In this document: positions 1 through 6,115 of the stretch, one piece after another
How the letters are laid out: every line of letters starts with the position of its first letter
Position numbering within the stretch: the first letter of the stretch is position 1
NCBI GenBank assembly: GCA_046760155.1
Contig: JBHIDQ010000022.1
Coordinates: forward strand, 1 to 17,390
Origin: JBHIDQ01 sp046760155
GTDB taxonomy: Bacteria > Chloroflexota > Dehalococcoidia > Dehalococcoidales > RBG-16-60-22
Length of the DNA: 17,390 nucleotides
Reading direction: 5' to 3'
Program-made: the position numbers and the translations under genes
The notes under the pieces: generated by a model
What the model was told of the DNA's origin: nothing
The model's input: only the letters and a program-made list of their open reading frames with translations
The model's database searches: none

Positions 1-948
1 TTCACCAGTGGGGGCAGTGAGAGCAACAACCACGCCATAATTGGTGCCGCACTGGCTAACGCTGAGAGAGGAAAACACATTATCACCTCACGCATCGAAC
101 ACCCTGCCGTCATAAACACATGCCGTTACCTGGAAGATAGGTTGGGCTTCAGGGTTACTTATCTCCCGGTGGACAGTTACGGTCTGGTGAACCCAGAAGA
201 CGTCCGCCGCGCGATTAAGAGAGACACCATATTGATTACCGTGATGCACGCCAACAACGAGGTGGGCACAATTGAGCCTATCGAGGAAATTGGTGAGATT
301 GCCAAAGAGCGTGGAATCCTGTTGCATACCGATGCCGCCCAGTCCTGCGGCAAAATCGAGGTAAACGTTAACCGATTGAAAGCGGATTTGTTGACCCTCG
401 CCGGGCACAAGCTATACGCACCCAAGGGTATCGGGGCTCTCTTTATCAGGAACGGCACTCAGATTGATTCCCTAATCCATGGAGCTGGACAGGAGAAGGG
501 CAGGAGGGCGGGAACGGAGAATGTGCCCTATGTCGTAGGGCTGGGTGTTGCCTGTGACCTAGCCCGGGGTACGCTGCCCAATTACGAGAAGGAAGTTAAA
601 TTCCTGAGGGACAGGCTTCAGGCTAAGCTTGAAGCCGGTCTAGGGAAAGGCAGAGTACAACGGAACGGGCATCCTGAGAAAAGGCTGCCTAACACTCTGA
701 ACATAAGCATCCGGGGCGTAGTGGGAGAAGAATTGCTCAGCCAGATCCCGGAGGTTGCTGCCTCTACGGGTGCGGCCTGCCACGCCGGCTCTACTGAGCC
801 CTCCAGTGTGCTCCTAGAAATAGGGGTGAACCGGGAGTTAGCTCTGGGCGCGCTTCGCTTAACGCTAGGACGGTGGTCAACTGAAGAAGAGGTAAATCTG
901 GCAGGTGAACTTATTGTGGGGCGGGCAAAACGCCCAGTCACCACATGA
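1..948 (+). CDS. Cysteine desulfurase, NifS/IscS family (5' end outside window)
   Basis: A PLP-dependent class V aminotransferase-fold enzyme that takes sulfur from cysteine for Fe-S cluster and thio-cofactor synthesis in the cytosol. The frame is open from base 1, so the N-terminus is missing; 315 codons are visible, of about 380-400 in the family. Seen directly: FTSGGSESNN (cofactor phosphate region) at residues 1-10, the SRIEHPAV histidine region, HANNEVGTIEPI, TDAAQSCGK, and the PLP-lysine motif in AGHKLYAPKGIG. The catalytic Cys260 (visible numbering) lies in STGAACHAGSTEPS. That GAACH loop resembles the selenocysteine lyase/SCLY-like branch more than the SGSACTS loop of classical IscS, so selenocysteine as a substrate cannot be excluded. 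The C-terminal tail after the cysteine is short (55 residues). No iscU or iscR is visible; any partner lies to the left. The family is certain, the subfamily is not. Confidence 0.95.
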   Translation, partial: FTSGGSESNNHAIIGAALANAERGKHIITSRIEHPAVINTCRYLEDRLGFRVTYLPVDSYGLVNPEDVRRAIKRDTILITVMHANNEVGTIEPIEEIGEIAKERGILLHTDAAQSCGKIEVNVNRLKADLLTLAGHKLYAPKGIGALFIRNGTQIDSLIHGAGQEKGRRAGTENVPYVVGLGVACDLARGTLPNYEKEVKFLRDRLQAKLEAGLGKGRVQRNGHPEKRLPNTLNISIRGVVGEELLSQIPEVAASTGAACHAGSTEPSSVLLEIGVNRELALGALRLTLGRWSTEEEVNLAGELIVGRAKRPVTT

Positions 949-971
949 GAGAGGTACCACACCTATGACTA

Positions 972-1000
972 TTGACAAAGATTCACTTCTGTAGTATAAC
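972..1000 (+). promoter_or_regulatory. Sigma-70-type promoter for the 1030-2315 gene run
   Basis: TTGACA at 972-977 and TATAAC at 995-1000 are separated by 17 bases, an almost consensus housekeeping promoter. Transcription would start near 1007, leaving a leader of about 23 bases that carries a full anti-SD match (TAAGGAGGT, 1016-1024) five bases before the ATG at 1030. It separates the cysteine desulfurase from the downstream run. Confidence 0.75.
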
Positions 1001-1029
1001 ACTAAAATCTAGAAATAAGGAGGTATGCC

Positions 1030-1611
1030 ATGTCACCGGAAATACGAGTCGTGGTTCTGCTGTTCCACCTTATAGCCATGCTGTTTATGGCTGCCCCACT
1101 TTATGCGCTCATCACCGTTAATGAGCGTGCCCGCTTTACCGTCCCACCTAACTACAATACCGACCGCTACCTGGAAAACGTCATCAAGGGTCAGCCTATC
1201 CGCTGCTACGCCTATCTGGCGGTCATCGCGGTGACCGGTATTCTGTTGACCTGGGCTCGGGGCTGGATTTGGACAGATTGGGCGCTCATCATTAAACTGG
1301 TAGTCTCTACGGCAATAGGCTTTCTGCTGAGCTATGTCCACTTCAATATACAGCCTCGCATCGAAAGCATTCTGGACAAACTAAAGCCCGGAGAAGAAGT
1401 CTCGGCTGAGGACCGGGCAACCCTGCTGGTCTGGCGCGGCCGGCGCAAGCGCCTTGCTGGTATCTGCCTCTTCCTGGTGCTGACCGCTGTCATCATGGGG
1501 GTAAGGGTCACCTGGGGTTATGCTCCGTGGTTAGCAGTGGTCTTTCTGGTAGCGGCGGCACTTTTTGCCTGGCGAGTGTACCGCAAGCCGGTGCGCTTTG
1601 GTTGGGTCTGA
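1030..1611 (+). CDS. Polytopic membrane protein, possibly DUF2269/CopD-like
   Basis: A 193-residue integral membrane protein with about five hydrophobic segments (roughly residues 6-28, 60-76, 84-103, 142-160 and 165-183). A charged cytoplasmic-type loop (about 108-140) lies between the third and fourth. His13 in the first helix and His104 at the end of the third recall the CopD/DUF2269 group of small four- to five-helix proteins, some of which bind metal or heme. That placement is a guess from pattern, and no catalytic motif is visible. The start is decided by a perfect Shine-Dalgarno (TAAGGAGGT) and the promoter at 972-1000. It is the first gene of a run with the DUF4342 and DUF123 genes, 20 bases before the former. 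Function unknown. Confidence 0.8.
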   Translation: MSPEIRVVVLLFHLIAMLFMAAPLYALITVNERARFTVPPNYNTDRYLENVIKGQPIRCYAYLAVIAVTGILLTWARGWIWTDWALIIKLVVSTAIGFLLSYVHFNIQPRIESILDKLKPGEEVSAEDRATLLVWRGRRKRLAGICLFLVLTAVIMGVRVTWGYAPWLAVVFLVAAALFAWRVYRKPVRFGWV

Positions 1612-1631
1612 GAACACAGAGGAAGTTAGCC

Positions 1632-1886
1632 ATGCCCACTACCGAAAAGTACACCGTTTCCGGAAGCCAGCTGGTGGAGAAGGTGAAACAGCTCATCCAC
1701 GAAGGTAACATCCGAAAGGTGCGCCTGTTGCACGAAGGACGAACCGTAATCGAGATTCCATTATCAGTAGGCGCACCAGTCGCCGCAATAGGGATTCTGG
1801 CGGCGCCGGTTCTGGCCGCCATTGGTGCCTTTGCCGCACTGGTAACGGAGTGCACCATTGAGGTTGAGAAGGTTAAAAAATCGTAA
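1632..1886 (+). CDS. DUF4342 family protein
   Basis: An 84-residue protein matching the DUF4342 pattern: an N-terminal amphipathic region (GSQLVEKVKQLIHEGNIRKV), a short strand-rich part with the phrase TVIEIPLSVG, a hydrophobic glycine/alanine segment (about 45-70) and a terminal TECTIEVEK. In this family the N-terminal part is often UBA-like and the hydrophobic segment may associate with the membrane; no biochemical role is established. The frame extends upstream to 1527, but that stretch lies inside the preceding gene, and the ATG at 1632 follows GAGGAAG, so 1632 is chosen. Its stop codon abuts the GTG of the next gene with no gap, which suggests translational coupling. Confidence 0.85.
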   Translation: MPTTEKYTVSGSQLVEKVKQLIHEGNIRKVRLLHEGRTVIEIPLSVGAPVAAIGILAAPVLAAIGAFAALVTECTIEVEKVKKS

Positions 1887-2315
1887 GTGAAAGGAAGCTA
1901 CGTCATCCTCATCAAGCTACCCAAGGCACAGACGATTACCATCGGCCGCTTGTCAGACGTTTACTTCCCTCGTGGCTACTATGCCTATGTGGGTTCAGCC
2001 TTGCGTAGCGTTAAAGCCAGACTGAGCCGCCACCTTGGCCGAAATAAAAAACGACACTGGCATATCGACTACCTGCTACCGAAGGCCTCCATCACCGATA
2101 TAATTATCGGCGAAAGTGAAGACAGGATTGAGTGCGCCGTGGCTCGGGCACTTAGTTCTCAATTTGATTCCGTCCCCGGCTTTGGCTCCAGCGACTGCCA
2201 CTGCCCCAGCCACCTCTTTTATGCTACTGAGGGGAGTCAAATGAAATCAGCGATAATGAAGACTCTCGAAGCAATGGCGATACCGCTAAAAGCACTGGGG
2301 CTAAAGAGTCACTAA
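1887..2315 (+). CDS. DUF123 / GIY-YIG-type nuclease-fold protein
   Basis: A 142-residue protein with the DUF123 layout: a first strand (GSYVILIKL), PRGYYAYVGSA corresponding to the GIY...YIG core, an arginine-rich helix (KARLSRHLGR), and KKRHWHIDYLL. A cysteine/histidine cluster follows (SSDCHCPSHLF, about residues 103-113) that could bind metal. Members stand alone or are fused to endonuclease III in other organisms, so a DNA-processing role is plausible but unproven. The GTG start at 1887 directly follows the TAA of the DUF4342 gene. The only purine-rich match, GAGAAGG, is rather far upstream, so reinitiation by ribosomes leaving the previous gene is likely. It is the last gene of its run; I see no clear terminator after it. 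Confidence 0.85.
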   Translation: MKGSYVILIKLPKAQTITIGRLSDVYFPRGYYAYVGSALRSVKARLSRHLGRNKKRHWHIDYLLPKASITDIIIGESEDRIECAVARALSSQFDSVPGFGSSDCHCPSHLFYATEGSQMKSAIMKTLEAMAIPLKALGLKSH

Positions 2316-2351
2316 AAACGTAGTGGAATGGGGGAGAGACCTTTCCGATTT

Positions 2352-2380
2352 TTGACTTTCCATCCATTTTACAATATATT
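2352..2380 (+). promoter_or_regulatory. Promoter upstream of the dehydrogenase cluster
   Basis: TTGACT at 2352-2357 and TATATT at 2375-2380 with a 17-base spacer form a good sigma-70-type promoter. The predicted start near 2387 leaves a leader of about 26 bases with GAGGAG at 2401-2406 before the ATG at 2413. An overlapping TACAAT (2370-2375) has a spacer too short to use with this -35. Confidence 0.6.
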
Positions 2381-2412
2381 CTTCACGATTAGCCGAAATT
2401 GAGGAGAAGACT

Positions 2413-3402
2413 ATGAAAGCGATTGTCTATACAAAATACGGGCCACCGGATGTTCTTCAACTCAAAGAGGTGGAAAAGCCTGCCCCTAAGGACAATGAAG
2501 TACTAATAAAGGTACATGCCACAACGGTAAATCGAACAGACTGCGCAACAATTAGAGCAAAACCATTTTTTATGAGACTTTTTACAGGTATGTTCAAACC
2601 AAAAAAACAAATTCCTGGAACCGAATTTGCTGGAAAAATTGAAGAAATTGGTAAAAACGTAAAATCCTTAAAAGTAGGAGATAGAGTTTTTGGATTTGAT
2701 GACCAGGGTTCAGAGTCTCAAGCCCAATTCATGACAATACCAGAAGATAAAGGGCTGGCAACAATACCCAGAAATATAACATATGAGCAGGCTGCAGCTA
2801 GTACTGAAGGTGCGCATTATGCATATAATTTTATCAAAAAAGTGAACCTTAAAAGGGGGCAAAAAGTTCTCGTTAATGGTGCCACAGGGGCTATTGGTTC
2901 AGCAGCCGTTCAACTTCTAAAATATTTTGATGTTTATGTTACTGCAGTGTGCAATACCAAAAATATAGAATTAGTAAAATCATTAGGAGCCGACAAAGTA
3001 ATTGATTATACAAAAGAAGATTTTACCAAAGATGAAGAAAAATATAATTTTGTTTTTGACACTGTTGGCAAAAGTTCATTTGCTAAATGCAAACCATTGT
3101 TAAAACCTGGCGGCGTTTATATTTCATCAGACTTAGGCTATAGGGCGCAAAATGTTTTCTTACCACTCATAACACCGATTATAAAACCAATGATTGGAAA
3201 CAAAAAAACCGTATTCCCACTTCCTACAGATATTAGAAGAAGTATACTTTTAATCAAAAAGCTCATTGAGGAAGGGAAATTCAAAGCAGTGATAGATAGA
3301 AAATATCCGCTAGAACAAATTGCGGAGGCGTATAAGTATGCTGAAACAGGGCAAAAAACGGGAAATGTAGTCATCACTGTGGCACATAATAATAAAATCT
3401 AA
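2413..3402 (+). CDS. Zinc-independent medium-chain dehydrogenase, quinone oxidoreductase-like (copy 1)
   Basis: A 329-residue cytosolic NAD(P)H-dependent oxidoreductase of the MDR superfamily, QOR-like branch. The N-terminal GroES-like domain (1 to about 125) has KYGPPDVL, ATTVNRTD and a GTEFAGKIEEIG turn. The Rossmann domain (about 125-275) has the nucleotide loop VNGATGAIGSAAVQL and the family phrase GADKVIDYTKEDF. The C-terminus has LIEEGKFKAVIDRKYPLEQIAEA. Zinc-ligand patterns of classical alcohol dehydrogenases are absent, so it probably reduces enones or quinones; the substrate is unknown. The start is supported by GAGGAG seven bases upstream. The gene is much more AT-rich than its left neighbours (19 of 60 bases G/C at 2581-2640 against 38 of 60 at 1201-1260), consistent with recent horizontal transfer. 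It pairs with a paralogue at 3832. Confidence 0.92.
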   Translation: MKAIVYTKYGPPDVLQLKEVEKPAPKDNEVLIKVHATTVNRTDCATIRAKPFFMRLFTGMFKPKKQIPGTEFAGKIEEIGKNVKSLKVGDRVFGFDDQGSESQAQFMTIPEDKGLATIPRNITYEQAAASTEGAHYAYNFIKKVNLKRGQKVLVNGATGAIGSAAVQLLKYFDVYVTAVCNTKNIELVKSLGADKVIDYTKEDFTKDEEKYNFVFDTVGKSSFAKCKPLLKPGGVYISSDLGYRAQNVFLPLITPIIKPMIGNKKTVFPLPTDIRRSILLIKKLIEEGKFKAVIDRKYPLEQIAEAYKYAETGQKTGNVVITVAHNNKI

Positions 3403-3421
3403 CAAATTAGGAGGAATTGAA

Positions 3422-3835
3422 ATGAAAGATAGGAAAGTAATACTTTCAACATTATGGATATTTGCACTGTTTAATTATCTTTATGCGGATGTTACGGGAT
3501 TAATGGATGCTTCAGTACTAGAGGAAATATTGACTGGTTCCGCGGGGGGTCTTCAAATCACTCAAGGATTTTTGTTGGGAGCCGCGGTATTAATGGAGAC
3601 CGCGATTGTCATGGTCCTCCTGTCCAGGGTATTGAAGTATAGAGCAAATCGCTGGGCAAACATTATCGCCGGTGTAATACATACTGCAGCTGTTTTCTCA
3701 TCAATGTTTGTTGGAACGCCAGCCCCTTATTATATATTTTTTGGAACTATAGAAATCGCCTGTACTTTGTTCATTGTCTGGTATGCATGGACGTGGCCCA
3801 AACAGGAAGGTCAGCCAAAAGGAGAAACCTTATGA
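3422..3835 (+). CDS. DUF6326-like four-helix membrane protein
   Basis: A 137-residue protein with four hydrophobic helices (about 8-24, 45-66, 76-96 and 103-124). The opening VILSTLWIFALFNYLYADV followed by a short acidic loop, and the Arg-Asn segment between helices 2 and 3, resemble DUF6326, a family of small membrane proteins of unknown role; this match is from memory of the pattern. AGGAGG at 3410-3415 precedes the ATG. Its TGA overlaps the ATG of the second dehydrogenase (ATGA, 3832-3835), so the two are translationally coupled. Its position between two paralogous soluble reductases suggests a membrane partner or a passenger of the same transferred block. Confidence 0.82.
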   Translation: MKDRKVILSTLWIFALFNYLYADVTGLMDASVLEEILTGSAGGLQITQGFLLGAAVLMETAIVMVLLSRVLKYRANRWANIIAGVIHTAAVFSSMFVGTPAPYYIFFGTIEIACTLFIVWYAWTWPKQEGQPKGETL

Positions 3836-4755
3836 AAGCAATCGTATGTACAAAATACGGACCACCCGATGTTCTTGAATTAAGAGAGGTACCAAAACCT
3901 ACTCCAAAGGACAATGAAGTACTAATAAAAATATATGCAACTACTTGTCACAGAGGAGATGTTAGAATCCGAAGTTTCGATGTTCCCTTCTGGCAGAGAA
4001 TTCCCTTCCGACTATACCTGGGACTGACAAAACCAAAAAGACCAATACTGGGGATGGAATTAGCCGGGGAGATTGAGTCAGTGGGCAAGGATGTAAAACG
4101 CTTCAAAAAAGGTGACCAGGTTTTCGCCTGTACGGGCTTTGTTTTTGGAGCCTATGCTCAGTACAGGTGTCTGGCTGAAGACTCGAAAAAGATAAGTAAT
4201 GGTATGGTGGCGCATAAACCATCGAATATGACCTATGAGGAAGCCGCCGCTGGTGTTACTACGGGCGGGATTACGGCACTTACCGGTCTGAGAAGGGGTA
4301 AGATCCGTAACGGACAGAAAGTAATGGTTTACGGAGCTTCCGGGAGTGTAGGCACCTATGCGGTACAGCTTGCCAAGCATTTCGGGGCAGAAGTTACCGG
4401 AGTATGCAGTACCGGCAATCTTGAAACGGTGAAATCACTCGGTGCCGATAATGTAATTGACTATACCCGGGAAGATCTGTCCAAACACGGAAGTGACTAT
4501 GATATTGTCTTTGACGCAGTGGATAAACTCCCGGCTTCACGAGGGAAAAAATTACTTGCTAATACAGGAATATATGTAAAAGTCGGAGCAGACAGCAATG
4601 TAAGTATCGAGGACTTTTATTTTCTCAAAGAGCTCGTAGAAGAGGGGAAACTGAAAACTATCATCGATAGGACATATCCGCTGGAACAGATCGTCGAAGC
4701 CCACAGGTATGTTGAAAAGGGACACAAAAAGGGACATGTAGTCATAACGGTGTAA
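3832..4755 (+). CDS. Quinone oxidoreductase-like dehydrogenase (copy 2, shortened)
   Basis: A 307-residue paralogue of the 2413 gene. The same domains are visible: KYGPPDVL at the start, GMELAGEIESVG, nucleotide loop VYGASGSVGTYAVQL, GADNVIDYTREDL, and the C-terminal TIIDRTYPLEQIVEAH. The first 38 residues are 31/38 identical to copy 1; later parts diverge. Compared with copy 1 it lacks about 28 residues between the strand TGIYVKVGA and the helix FLKELVEEG, where family members carry the end of the Rossmann sheet and dimer-edge elements. The frame stays open, so this is an in-frame deletion. The start is the ATG in the ATGA overlap with the membrane gene, preceded by AAAAGGAGA; an in-frame extension to 3787 would lie inside that gene and is rejected. 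Base composition is less AT-rich than copy 1 except in the first 130 bases. Confidence 0.9.
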   Translation: MKAIVCTKYGPPDVLELREVPKPTPKDNEVLIKIYATTCHRGDVRIRSFDVPFWQRIPFRLYLGLTKPKRPILGMELAGEIESVGKDVKRFKKGDQVFACTGFVFGAYAQYRCLAEDSKKISNGMVAHKPSNMTYEEAAAGVTTGGITALTGLRRGKIRNGQKVMVYGASGSVGTYAVQLAKHFGAEVTGVCSTGNLETVKSLGADNVIDYTREDLSKHGSDYDIVFDAVDKLPASRGKKLLANTGIYVKVGADSNVSIEDFYFLKELVEEGKLKTIIDRTYPLEQIVEAHRYVEKGHKKGHVVITV

Positions 4756-4798
4756 GGTCTAATCGAAACTTCTGATAGTGGAGTTTGAGACACCAAAA

Positions 4799-5431
4799 AT
4801 GACCGAAATTATGATAGTAAGACACGGGGAAACAGAGTGGAATGTGGGTGAGATATTCAGGGGCAGAATTGATATTGAGCTGAATGAAACGGGAATGAAA
4901 CAGGCAGAACTGCTGGCGGAGTATCTAAGTAAGCTAAAGATAGACGCCATTTACTCCAGCCCATTAAAACGAGCCTTAAGAACCGCCGAAATTACCGCCG
5001 GCTATCATAACCTTAATGTTAATATCGCCCCTGGTCTTATCGATTTTAATTACGGCCAATGGCAGGGGCGGTCTCACCAAGAGGTGAAAGATAAATATAA
5101 GGAGCTCTACACAGCCTGGACTAACCACCCGGAACAGGTAAAAATGCCCGCCGGGGAAAGTTTGGATGAGGTCAGGAAAAGAGCTATGGGGACGGTGACT
5201 GAGGTCATCACCAGATATAAGGGAACGGTGGTCTTGGTCTCGCACCGGGTGGTGAATAAGGTTTTGATTTGTGCTTTACTGGGACTGGATAATTCTCATT
5301 TCTGGAACATAAGGCAAGATACCTGCGGCATGACCACTTTCACTTATGAGAACGAGCAGTTCATCCTCACCAAGCACAACGATACTTCTTATCTAGAACC
5401 AAGCGGCAAGGCGCCACTAAGTGACTTTTAA
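4799..5431 (+). CDS. Histidine phosphatase family protein (phosphoglycerate mutase-like)
   Basis: A 210-residue branch 1 histidine phosphatase, cytosolic. The catalytic motif VRHGETEWN sits at the extreme N-terminus. SSPLKRALRTAEI supplies a phosphate-pocket arginine, the GQWQGRSHQEV region follows, PAGESLDEV carries the acid/base glutamate, and VSHRVVNKVL carries the second histidine. The family includes cofactor-dependent phosphoglycerate mutases, alpha-ribazole phosphatase (CobC) and broad phosphatases; sequence alone does not choose. The substrate-pocket region gives no cobalamin hint and there are no cob genes nearby. I prefer the ATG at 4799, which places the RHG motif seven residues in, as is usual. 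An in-frame GTG at 4778 would add seven residues but has no better Shine-Dalgarno. Confidence 0.92.
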   Translation: MTEIMIVRHGETEWNVGEIFRGRIDIELNETGMKQAELLAEYLSKLKIDAIYSSPLKRALRTAEITAGYHNLNVNIAPGLIDFNYGQWQGRSHQEVKDKYKELYTAWTNHPEQVKMPAGESLDEVRKRAMGTVTEVITRYKGTVVLVSHRVVNKVLICALLGLDNSHFWNIRQDTCGMTTFTYENEQFILTKHNDTSYLEPSGKAPLSDF

Positions 5432-5442
5432 GAAAACACCTC

Positions 5443-5471
5443 TTTACATAGTTCGAGAAGATAGTTACAAT
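5443..5471 (+). promoter_or_regulatory. Promoter for the DUF948/YtxH pair
   Basis: TTTACA at 5443-5448 and TACAAT at 5466-5471 are 17 bases apart, one mismatch each from consensus. The predicted start near 5478 leaves about 32 leader bases carrying GGAGG (5496-5500) before the GTG at 5510. It lies in the 78-base gap after the phosphatase gene, so the envelope pair can be expressed independently. Confidence 0.65.
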
Positions 5472-5509
5472 GCAAGTAAGATAATTTGCAGAAATGGAGG
5501 TAGTGACCA

Positions 5510-5797
5510 GTGAGCATTGAATGGTTCCGCGACCTGGCCATAGTTATTCTTGGTTTTGGAGTTACCATAGTCGCCATCTTCATTGGGGTGCTGGCTTTTT
5601 TGCTTTATCGTAAGATGAAACCGATATTAGACTCAGTAAAAACCACCACCAAAACGGTAGAGAACATGTCTACTACCGTGGCAGAGGAAGTATCCCGCCC
5701 CTTAGCTCAGTTAGCCGCCTTTGTTCAAGGCATACGTCAGGCAATTAGCCTCTTCAGCGGATTTTCGAGAAGAAAGGAAGGAGGGGAAAATGGCTGA
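5510..5797 (+). CDS. DUF948-like membrane-anchored protein
   Basis: A 95-residue protein with one N-terminal transmembrane segment (about residues 8-33). A helical, probably coiled-coil, stretch follows (KPILDSVKTTTKTVENMSTTVAEEV, split by polar residues), then a basic tail. This matches small DUF948-type proteins, which often sit beside YtxH genes as general-stress or envelope factors; their function is not established. The GTG start is fixed by GGAGG nine bases upstream. The last eight bases overlap the next gene, whose Shine-Dalgarno (GGAGGGG) lies within this reading frame, so the pair is translationally coupled. Confidence 0.82.
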   Translation: MSIEWFRDLAIVILGFGVTIVAIFIGVLAFLLYRKMKPILDSVKTTTKTVENMSTTVAEEVSRPLAQLAAFVQGIRQAISLFSGFSRRKEGGENG

Positions 5798-6020
5798 AAA
5801 AGATAGTGGTGCCAGTTTTACGATTGGCTTCTTACTTGGTGCCGTCGTGGGCGTAGCTATTGGCTTTCTCTACGCACCTAAACCGGGGAAAGAAACCAGG
5901 GCACTGCTGAAAGAGAAAGCAGAAACGGCCGCCGAAAAGGCAAAGGAAACCGCCGAAAAGGCCAAGGAAGCCGCGGTCAAGGCAGAAAAAAGAGTAGAAG
6001 AAAGACTTCACCGAAAATAG
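5790..6020 (+). CDS. YtxH domain-containing protein
   Basis: A 76-residue protein. One glycine-rich hydrophobic segment (about 10-28, FTIGFLLGAVVGVAIGFLYA) is followed by the YtxH signature APKPGKETR. After that comes a long highly charged Lys/Glu/Ala helix built from seven-residue repeats. YtxH proteins are small envelope-associated stress proteins in Gram-positive bacteria and relatives; the molecular role is unclear. The frame is open upstream to 5721, but the ATG at 5790 has GGAGGGG directly before it and matches the family's length, so it is chosen. It is the second gene of the coupled pair with the DUF948-like protein. Confidence 0.88.
   Translation: MAEKDSGASFTIGFLLGAVVGVAIGFLYAPKPGKETRALLKEKAETAAEKAKETAEKAKEAAVKAEKRVEERLHRK
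5928..5990 (+). repeat. 21-base tandem repeats inside the ytxH-type gene
   Basis: Two 21-base units (5928-5948 and 5949-5969) match at 19 of 21 bases and encode AAEKAKE and TAEKAKE. A third, degenerate unit (5970-5990) encodes AAVKAEK. The unit keeps frame and gives an LEA-like heptad helix, so copy number could vary without disrupting the gene. Confidence 0.7.
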
Positions 6021-6115
6021 GCAGTGGAGGAATTCACTAGGTATCCACACGTTTGTCGCCGGCTCACCTTTCAGGCCTTCATCCGGATAAGGGGGTGGGG
6101 TGAGGTTTAGATATA

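Noticed and set aside
3787..3831. In-frame N-terminal extension of the second reductase
   Set aside because: It lies within the DUF6326-like gene. The ATG at 3832 aligns with the start of copy 1 and has its own Shine-Dalgarno.
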